Shown: one piece after another, positions 57,419-64,000 of the stretch
Position numbering within the stretch: position 1 is the first letter of the stretch
Layout of the letters: every line of letters starts with the position of its first letter
NCBI GenBank assembly: GCA_030998225.1
Contig: JAPYXD010000469.1
Span: 620,001-684,000, forward strand
Direction of reading: 5' to 3'
From: Diplolepis rosae
Taxonomy: Eukaryota; Arthropoda; Insecta; Hymenoptera; Diplolepididae
DNA length: 64,000 nucleotides
Program-made: the position numbers and the translations under genes
The notes under the pieces: model-generated
Seen by the model: only the letters and a program-made list of their open reading frames with translations
What the model was told of the DNA's origin: nothing
The model's database searches: none

Positions 57419-57893
57419 AACCTTTTAGCTACGGGGGTGGTCGGTATATATCAACCACTCAAGAAGCACAAAATATTTAATGTTTTGAATTCGTAAAAAA
57501 TAGTTTTGAAATTCTTCGAAACAGTGCTGACCTTGAAAATCGGTATTTCAAGGTCAAAATTCATTTCTAGTAGAAGCGAGGATTTCCGTTTTTTGCAAAA
57601 AAAAATTTTTGTTTTTTTTTAATTTTACACTAGTATACGAAAATTTTCGTTTTTTTATACTCTTTTTTATTAAACAAACATATTAAAAAAATTTTTGTTC
57701 AGTGTTTCTCGATCGGTTGGTACATATGTAGTTTTACTCGTGAACAAGCACTCGTGTTCAGGTATCAAGGACATGTGAGTGTTTTGAATTCTTTGTGGAA
57801 TAGAAATTACGTGGGTAATTATATATTCTTTTTCCAGTACAGGTATCGAAATAATGTATGTTAAAGTTTTCCTAATTAAGGCTACATTAACTT
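57419..57893. other. Possible piggyBac-type end and spacer
   Basis: Copy 1 of the ACGT repeat shows TTTAATAAAATCG here, whereas this copy switches at TTAA to CCTTTTAGCTACGGGGGTGG. A break exactly at TTAA followed by CC-TTT is how piggyBac-like ends look. No matching right end or transposase is visible. Confidence 0.35.
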
Positions 57894-58145
57894 CGCATAA
57901 AAACTCGCATATTCGCCGAAGTCACATCAAATAGAATATGTGCCAATGCACACAATTCGGGTAATTACGAGACTCGCTTAAAGTGCTCGCAGGACAGATT
58001 GCGCCTCCGTTTGGTTTCGGCTTTGTCTCAGCTTCGTCTCGGCTTTGCCTAAGTTACGCCTCGATTACGCCTTGGCTTCTATCTCCTGCGTGCATTGTCG
58101 CTAGTCGTGTAATAACCCTCATTATGCGCCTAGGCACATAATGTA
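57894..58145. mobile_element. NRF1-site MITE family, copy C (one arm)
   Basis: The long terminal arm only, ending CATTATGCGCCTAGGCACAT. It includes a run of GCTTTGTCTCAGCTTCGTCTC-type units (the GAGACGAAGCC minisatellite, complementary strand). Confidence 0.7.
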
Positions 58146-58527
58146 TTAAAACACGCTCTAGGCTAACTAGAAAGGCTGACATAACAAGACCGGAGCTATA
58201 ATTTTATGTTCATTGAAAAGAAGTAAATTATTTATCGAAGATAGAAAAAAAAACGTAATCTTCCCATTTCTGTAAATAATTTACATCTTTCTCATAAAAA
58301 TAAAAAGATGGCACCCGTGGTCCTATTATCACAGCCTTTCTTCTAAGCTCAGAAAAAATCTTTATTTTCCATTTTGATCCTTAGAAAAGATATGACTGAA
58401 ATAAGGTGTGCTCAAATATTCCATTGTCTTTAAGGAGGAAAAAGGATTACATGTGGAAGGCTAGAAAGGTGGGTGAAAGGTGGGGGGGGGGGGGCTGGAA
58501 ATTTTCTTACGTAATTTATGGTTATAA

Positions 58528-58770
58528 GGCGTTGCTGAGGCACAGTCGAGACGAAGCCGAGCCGCGATCAGTCCTGCGAGCATTTTAAGCGAGTCTCGTA
58601 ATTACCCGAATTGTGTGCATTGGCATATATTTTATTTTATATGACTTCGGCGCATATACGAATTTTTATGCGTACACTTGAATCCAATCTGAAAAGGTCG
58701 AAATTGCCGTGATTATCGCCCACCTCACTTAACATTTCGCAAATACTTCTGGTCATTTTGATTATCTTGA
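58528..58770. mobile_element. NRF1-site MITE family, copy D (one arm)
   Basis: Partial arm in the opposite orientation to copy C: GTCGAGACGAAGCCGAGCCG, the GCGAGTCTCGTAATTACCCG block and AAAAGGTCGAAATTGCCGTG. A G14 run lies just before it (about 58480-58493). Confidence 0.7.
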
Positions 58771-58942
58771 TAAAGTATGAAAACTATAACATTGAATCGC
58801 CAAGGGAAACGTTTATGAGTTTTTCAATTCAATTTTCGAAGAAATTCTTATTAGTTTCATATATTCCTTTGAATTTAGATATTACATCTATAAGTATTGA
58901 ATAATTCATAAATATTATCACCAAAACTCAAGCAGAAAATAG

Positions 58943-59575
58943 TATATTACGTGCCTAGGCGCACAATGAGGGTTCTGGCGTGACGAGCGATAATGCTCGC
59001 AGGAGATCGAAGCCAAGGCGTAGGTTAGGAGTAGGTGAGGCATAGTTGAGGGCGTAGTCGAGACGTAGCTGAGACGAAGCCGAGACAAAGCCGAGACGAA
59101 GCCGAGGCGCGATCAGTCCTGCGAGCATTATCGCGAGTCTCGCAATTTCCCGAATTGTGTGCATTGACACGTATTCTATTTTATGTGACTTTGATGCGGA
59201 TACGAGTTTTTATGCGTACACTCGAATCCAATCTAGTATTTTAGTTGTTTGCGGCGCTAGTCATTAGACTTGATATGTCACGACTAGTCCCGGCCATTTT
59301 GATTTTATCGTTCTAGTGTAGTAGTAATGGATTTCAATAGACGCATTCGCCGTTCAAATGAACAAGGCGTTGCCAGTAAGGTGCTAACGCTGTAAGAAGA
59401 AGAAGTGAGAAGAAGAAGAAAAAGAAAAAGATTGTGTTCCGCTGTAAGACTATATGCGCATGCGCAGTTCAATTTTTACATTGTATTCCTCTGTAACGGA
59501 ATACACAACATTCCGTTACTCTCAGCTGTAACTGAAAAACGAGTTTCCGTGCCTGAGGCACATAAAATGTAATTT
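58943..59575. mobile_element. NRF1-site MITE family, copy E
   Basis: A complete-looking copy: long end TAGTATATTACGTGCCTAGG, an expanded GAGACGAAGCC array (about 59060-59105), a central GAAGAAGAAG tract, TGCGCATGCGCA at 59455-59466 and the short end GTGCCTGAGGCACATAAAA. It is about 630 bp and opposite in orientation to copy B. Confidence 0.75.
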
Positions 59576-60487
59576 CTTTATCGAGAAAAACCTAAATTCT
59601 TATCATGTTTTTACATTCTCATCATGGATGAGAAGGTATTAATTTTATGTGAAAATTGACTTCCGAAATTTTAATGAAATCTTTACGTTTTGAGACCCCC
59701 TGAGTCAGAAAAAACGGTTTTTACGAAAGTGTCTGTCGATCTGTCTGTCTGTCTGTCTGTTGGTCGTGTGCAGAATAACTCTCGATAGAATTATTAGATC
59801 GAATTGCGCGTTGTTTATACTTTATCGGAGCCGAAAAAGTATGGACAAGTTCGTTAATCAGCCACATACAATCAAAATTGAGGGATTGAGCACTTTTTTT
59901 GTGTTTTTGAAAAAATCAATAATTTCAATGCGGGTTTTTGATAGGGCTCATAAATCTCTACTAATTATTTCAGGAACATTTTCCGATTAAACCAAAATTA
60001 GAATCATTACAGCATGTTAAAACTTGAAAAAAGTCAATATCAAAATTCCATTTTCCAGTTAAATTATAGGAGATATAAAAAAAAGTTATCATACAAAATT
60101 ATTTTCTACATAAAGATCTACAAATTTAAATCTCAACATTTTTTCATAAGATGTATATTTTTCTTTTTAATTTATAAAAATATTGAATTTCGTGTTTCAC
60201 TTATAATCAAAAACTAATTTAATGACTTTGAGAAAATGTGTAGTTCACATCATCTGTAATATTATAAAATTGGTTTGAGCTTCAGTATCAAATTATAAGA
60301 AATGAACTTAAATGTATGCGAAGAGCATAAGAGCGAGCGTTAAGCGGGATGTCCAAAAAGAATAGAGCGCGAAGCGCGACGATCAAATCGCACGCCCTAA
60401 GCGCGCTCAAACTTGCGAGGCAGATTTTTTACTAAAGTTTGAATGAACACCAATAAAATATTATAATTAATTTGGTATATAAAAGTG
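59576..60487. other. Repeat-like segment with (TCTG)n, then AT-rich spacer
   Basis: TTGAGACCCCCTGAGTCAGA (about 59690) followed by a GTCTGTCTGTCTGTCTG microsatellite (59737-59760) looks like a dispersed repeat end. A GC-rich patch at 60340-60425 matches, inverted, 51455-51570. There is no gene until the transposase acceptor-like TTTATTTCAG at 60505-60515. Confidence 0.4.
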
Positions 60488-60513
60488 TCATTGTTTCAGT
60501 GCTAGTTTTTATT

Positions 60514-61997
60514 TCAGGAAGAAAGTAAGGAAGTTGGTGATTATTTTCTGGATGTGATTGAGGAAGAGGATGATTACAACCATTATAAGGACACCAGTGA
60601 AGACGATGATACTGAGCGCTTATCGTCAAAAAGCTTCAAGTCCCTGCAACATGCAGTAAGTAGCAATACTTTCCAGAGACCTATAGATGTGCCTGTTAAC
60701 AAAAGCGTTGGTGAAGTTTTGCTTATGGTTTCAAAGTTTGTCCTTATATACGCACTTTCATTAACTGACATAACTGATTCATTTAGTTTAATCAACTGTA
60801 TTTTTGCTGAGCCGTTTTTACCAAATTCGAGGTATCTGATCGATAAATTGTTCTTTCCGAAAAATTGTACTAAACTTTACGGAACATGTCCAAAGCGAGA
60901 CATACGTGGGCAGATTTAAACGAAAGGACACCTTTTTGAAATGTAAAATATGCAAGGCGAAAATTCATTTTGAAGATTACGCTTACAGGGATTTTTTTGT
61001 CATGATGGACGTTGCGTCTCCATTATCTAAATTAATCGAAACGAACAGTGAATATTATAATTATGTTGAAAATCGAAGAGTTCATGAAAAAGACTCCATT
61101 TCGGATATTTATGATGGTAAAAGGTATAGAGAATTTGTAAATAGTTTGAATGAGTCTGACAGACATAGCTACGCTACAAAAGTTTTCAATACGGATGGAG
61201 CACCTTTGTTTAAAAGTTAAGCTTACTCTATTTGGCCTGTCTTTTTGATGGTCAATGAGGTAGAATATCATGTAAGAAGTAAAGAACTGGTTCTAGCTGG
61301 TCTGTGGTTTGGCAATGATAAGCCAAAATATTCCTTGAGCTATTAGTTGATCAAATGAATAAACTTTCAAGTAAAGGTGATCAATGCATTATAAATGGTG
61401 TTGAAAAGTGCATTAAAGTTTTTACATTAATCTGCTGCGTTGATTCTGTCGCTCGAGCTCCGGTTCAGGGATTTACTCAATTTCATGGAACTTACGGTTG
61501 CGACCAATGCCTCCACCCCGGTGAATGGAATCGAAATCACCCAAAATATCTAGAAGCATGAAACGATCTGGAAACATGAAATATCCTCTGACAAATGAAG
61601 TTCTGAAAGATAGGAATGTTGAGGATACCATAAAGCAGATGATGGAAGCAGCTAATTCTAAAAAGTCCATTTTTGGTGTTAAATGCCCATCTCAATTAAT
61701 CAATTTTGGACACTATGACATAATTTATGGTTGCATAGCTGATTCCATGCACTGCTGCTAATATTAAATCACCTCATCAAATTGTAAGATTGACTCGATC
61801 GTTTTCGGAAAAAGAATTTTGGAAAGCTGGTGAGTGGGAAAACTGGACAAAGTTTTGTAGCATGATAATTCTTCAAAATATATTGCCAGATCACCTTCTG
61901 ATACACTGGGCGTTGTTTGTAGAGGCGCTTTGCATATTAAACGAAGATAAACTTAGCATTCAAGAATTAGATCGTGCTGATAAACTATTACATAACT
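60514..61997 (+). pseudogene. CACTA/EnSpm-type transposase (tnp2-like), broken
   Basis: Broken into five or more frames. In order: an acidic N terminus (YFLDVIEEEDDYNHYKDTSE), VGEVLLMVSKFVLIYALSL, SDIYDGKRYREFVNSLNESD, FNTDGAPLFKS then YSIWPVFLMVNEVEYHVRSK, LVLAGLWFGNDKP, CCVDSVARAPVQGFTQFHGT with YGCDQCLHPGE, YDIIYGCIADSMHCC and HLLIHWALFVEAL. DGxPxFKS, LAGLWFG, CSVDSVAR and YGCDxCxHPGE are hallmarks of animal EnSpm transposases (tnp2 domain). Frameshifts and stops, and truncation by the R1-like fragment at the right, make it non-functional. CACTA terminal repeats were not found. Confidence 0.8.
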
Positions 61998-62421
61998 CGG
62001 GCGACTTACTATTGAAGTCGCCCGCAATGAGGGACCGCCCACTAGCCTCTTTGAGGCTTTCCTCAAGGAGGAGGATCTGGGTCTCAAAGATCTTGAAAGG
62101 ATCGTTGGGGGAGAAGTGGCAGCTGTACACACGTACCCCCGCCACCTCCACCCAAAAGAACCCCGCGACGGTCTCCAGGAAATCCGCGATGCTGAAATCA
62201 GGGCTACAGAAGAGGATCCCAGCCCTCCTTGATGCATCCTGGTACCAAGCAGTGTTTTCGGACCATTTTTGTTGCTCACTAATGAGCAACACATCGGCCA
62301 CCCTCTCCCTGGCAGTCTGCATCAGAAGGTCCTGGGCTTCCTTCCCTCTCCCGAGGTTTAGCTGTAGGAACTTCACTTTCCATCCCTCAACCTCCGGAGC
62401 TCCGCCCTGAATATTGGGCAA
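61960..62421 (-). pseudogene. R1-type ORF2 endonuclease, N-terminal part
   Basis: KFLQLNLGRGKEAQDLL opens the apurinic-type endonuclease of R1-like ORF2. Then come LLISEQ with the catalytic Glu, VRVYSCHFSP, and LIAGDFNSKSPE with the GDFN catalytic box. The frame then leaves the family at the junction with the CACTA relic, and the last ten residues are encoded by flanking DNA. The N-terminal half is well preserved. It could belong to the same family as the element at 305-2901, but the two do not overlap, so this cannot be tested here. Confidence 0.8.
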
Positions 62422-62640
62422 GAACCGCTCCCCGAAGCATGGGTGACATCTTTTTCGCCCCTATCGGCGCAAGTCAGGCACCGAGGGGGGGCCTTGCACT
62501 CCTTGACCACGTGTGACGCGCCTCCACACCTCCAGGAGGCATCCTTCCTTTCTGGAAGCGTGCAGCCACGCGACACATGGCCATATCCCTGGCACCTGAA
62601 ACACCGGGCAACTTCGACATCAATCATTGCTCACAGGCAC
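61998..62640 (-). mobile_element. R1-like non-LTR fragment: ORF1 end and ORF2 start
   Basis: A minus-strand retrotransposon piece with the ORF1 zinc knuckles and the overlapping start of ORF2. The GC-rich composition (near 60 percent by eye) contrasts with the AT-rich flanks. Similarity probably extends toward 62940 in decayed form. The ORF2 side stops at a 10-bp inverted repeat (61998-62024) that joins it to the CACTA relic, so RT and the 3' end are missing. Confidence 0.8.
62373..62640 (-). pseudogene. R1-type ORF1 C terminus with CCHC knuckles
   Basis: VARCFRCQGYGHVSRGC is a complete CCHC knuckle. WRCGGASHVVKEC is a second that has lost its first Cys (position before WRC reads Ser). CLTCADRGEKDVTHASGSGSC is the third. 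Three consecutive knuckles followed by CPIFRAEL is the normal end of ORF1 in R1-like elements, where they bind nucleic acid. The frame overlaps ORF2 by about 49 bases. Upstream sequence is out of frame. Confidence 0.8.
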
Positions 62641-63049
62641 TCGCAGACTCATTCTCAGCGCCGCTACCTGGGGCATACATCCTTCTCCATGCATGGGGAT
62701 AGACGCGTTTATAGCGTCCCCCGCCTTCGACTTGGGATAGACCCGTTTATGGGGCACCTTTCACGCAATGGGAAGATGCCCGTCTATAGAGCCCCCTGCA
62801 TTTTTTCACCGATTCCTCGGGACACTACAACCTCCATGACCCGAGGGCCGTCTGCTAAGCCTCCCCACCAGTCCTTTTTTCGCAGTGCCAAGAGAAGAAC
62901 TTCGTCAAGGTACCAGTCCGAGAGGAGGAGTATCCGGTTATCTTAATCGTTATTAATATTCATTTATTTATTATTAACAAACTGCCTACATATACAGAAA
63001 TAAATAAATTCATAATTAATTGGGCAAAAAAAAGCAAAAGAGAGATGAA
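62641..63049. other. GC-rich then AT-rich stretch without a clear gene
   Basis: The part up to about 62940 retains retrotransposon-like composition and repeated words such as AGACCCGTTTATGGGGCACC and AGACGCGTTTATAGCGTCCC. The plus-strand frame at 62443-62946 is antisense to the retrotransposon. Confidence 0.35.
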
Positions 63050-63122
63050 CGCGGGATGCCCATCCAGTGACCAAACACAAAGCTGCTAAACCTGGGTGAT
63101 CGGTCGAGTGGCAGCAACCGTA
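63050..63122 (-). repeat. 5S rRNA-like sequence (possible SINE3 head)
   Basis: Read on the minus strand, CGATCACCCAGGTTTAGCAGC followed by TTTGGTCACTGGATGGGCAT and CCCGC lines up with the internal promoter part of 5S rRNA (AAGCTAAGCAGC ... GGTTAGTACTTGGATGGGTGACC). It could be the 5S-derived head of a SINE or a 5S pseudogene. The match is by eye and imperfect. Confidence 0.4.
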
Positions 63123-64000
63123 GGTTAGTGCAGCGATCTCTGAGAGTACGAACGAAAATGTTAGTGAAAACTGGATCACCGCGTTTGAGCCACATGCACT
63201 TCCGGTTTGGAAGTTAATCACTAGTTACGAAGCGAAGACTTAACGAAACCTCGCAATTCTTTAGTGCGAGTTTCGTGTGTCTGTGTTCGTTCTTATCTAG
63301 ATTCTATCTTCATGGTTTTCGCTCCCGTATGATGACAAAAAGGCGGAGATTTGAGGCTGCCCCCCCCCCCCCCGAACCCCCAACGAAGTGATCCTTTGCT
63401 CACAAAGGATCAATTCGTTTTTGCAAGCGGCATTGTAAGCATGCATTTAGTATTTCCATAGAATTATTGTTGAATAATGCTTAAAATCTAAATCTTAGAA
63501 GTAAAATGGATAAAATAAATATGAAAAAGGGTATATTTTTTTTTTGTATTTTGTTGTGATATAATGTTTATTAAATTTTAAATTAAAAAAAATAAAAATG
63601 AAAAATGATTATTTACTAATTTTTTCTTACCATTCTATTTTGATCATGCTGTTATTATTTTATTACAAATTTTCAAGATCTTAAAAGAAATAAAAATAAG
63701 AATTAATAGTAATTTTCATTACTATAGTTTATAATTGTAATTTCTTATTATAATCATTTTAATTATATTAGTATTAATAATGCCATTAATTATCCAAAAC
63801 TTAAAAAAATAAAGATGAGATGGATGATAATATTATAATCATGTTATGATTATTTTATTGTTTTTGTGGTAAAAAAAAACATTTTTGAATTTCGGTGATC
63901 ATATCAAACTATCTCACCATGCGATTTTCCTTAAATTAGGTAATAATAAAAAAAACGCTTGTTCTCAAGGAAAGAAAGCCTTTATTATAATATGTCCAGC
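63123..64000. other. AT-rich window end with a C13 run
   Basis: No gene. A C run at 63360-63373 and a small symmetric AAAGGATCAATTCGTTT / GATCCTTTG region near 63392-63420 are the only structures noted. The last 500 bases are low-complexity AT. Confidence 0.4.

Noticed and set aside
62443..62946. 167-codon plus-strand frame
   Set aside because: Antisense to the R1-type ORF1 zinc-knuckle region and its upstream remnant.
1..64000. Bacterial or viral origin
   Set aside because: No operons, Shine-Dalgarno-led genes or viral gene clusters; the content is animal transposons, microsatellites and splice-like signals.

Overview
The window looks like nuclear DNA of an insect or other arthropod. It is AT-rich and almost entirely built from transposable elements (TEs) and their decayed remains. 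The element set (R1-like non-LTR, Penelope-like, DIRS-like, Tc1, mariner, CACTA/EnSpm, pogo-like, hAT and TA-flanked MITEs) is typical of arthropods, and a hymenopteran is plausible, but nothing here fixes the species. There are no operons, no bacterial-type genes and no CRISPR array. Almost every protein-coding stretch is a broken transposon gene.

Layout. 0.3-2.9 kb: 5'-truncated, internally deleted R1-like retrotransposon with a poly(A) tail. 4.4-7.9 kb: opposite-strand non-LTR element with ORF1, endonuclease and the start of RT, cut off in RT. 9.7-16.1 kb: a perfect 40-bp hairpin, then a giant palindrome (arms about 2.1 kb once three insertions are subtracted) carrying hammerhead-ribozyme-like motifs in both arms and a Tc1 relic. 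17.0-18.6 kb: another long palindrome. 19.8-22.7 kb: two Penelope-like fragments head to head, one split by an 809-bp element with AT target duplication. 23.4-28.5 kb: a near-complete DIRS-like element (gag, RT-RNase H, tyrosine recombinase, split inverted repeats and internal complementary region) whose RT has lost its YxDD box. 28.5-35.9 kb: palindromic and TA-flanked elements, mariner and Tc1 relics. 36.1-41.0 kb: LTR-type gag remnant interrupted by a Tc1-like insertion, an LTR-like stretch and a second Tc1-like gene. 41.0-45.9 kb: at least three levels of nesting (an ACGT-module repeat holding a pogo-like element that holds a MITE, plus a hAT MITE). 45.9-48.1 kb: a full-length Tc1 with about 180-bp TIRs and a nested MITE. 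49.5 kb: a 150-bp R1 3' tail with 16-bp target duplication. 52.3-57.4 kb: MITE, mariner, palindromes and a second ACGT-module copy. 57.9-59.6 kb: more copies of a MITE family with NRF1-like sites. 60.5-62.6 kb: CACTA transposase relic cut by an R1-like ORF1/endonuclease fragment. 63.05 kb: a 5S-rRNA-like (SINE3-type) promoter sequence.

The one candidate cellular gene is on the minus strand. A TATA box and initiator at about 56.24-56.27 kb precede a signal-peptide exon (56131-56188). A phase-compatible, cleanly bordered exon of an unrecognised protein lies at 32315-32619. If they belong together, most of the elements between them sit in one intron of about 23.5 kb.

The most notable structures are the hammerhead-bearing giant palindrome, the DIRS element with all diagnostic repeats, the head-to-head Penelope fragments, the ACGT-module family and the NRF1-site MITE family. 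All assignments rest on reading motifs and repeats by eye; no alignment or database search was run.
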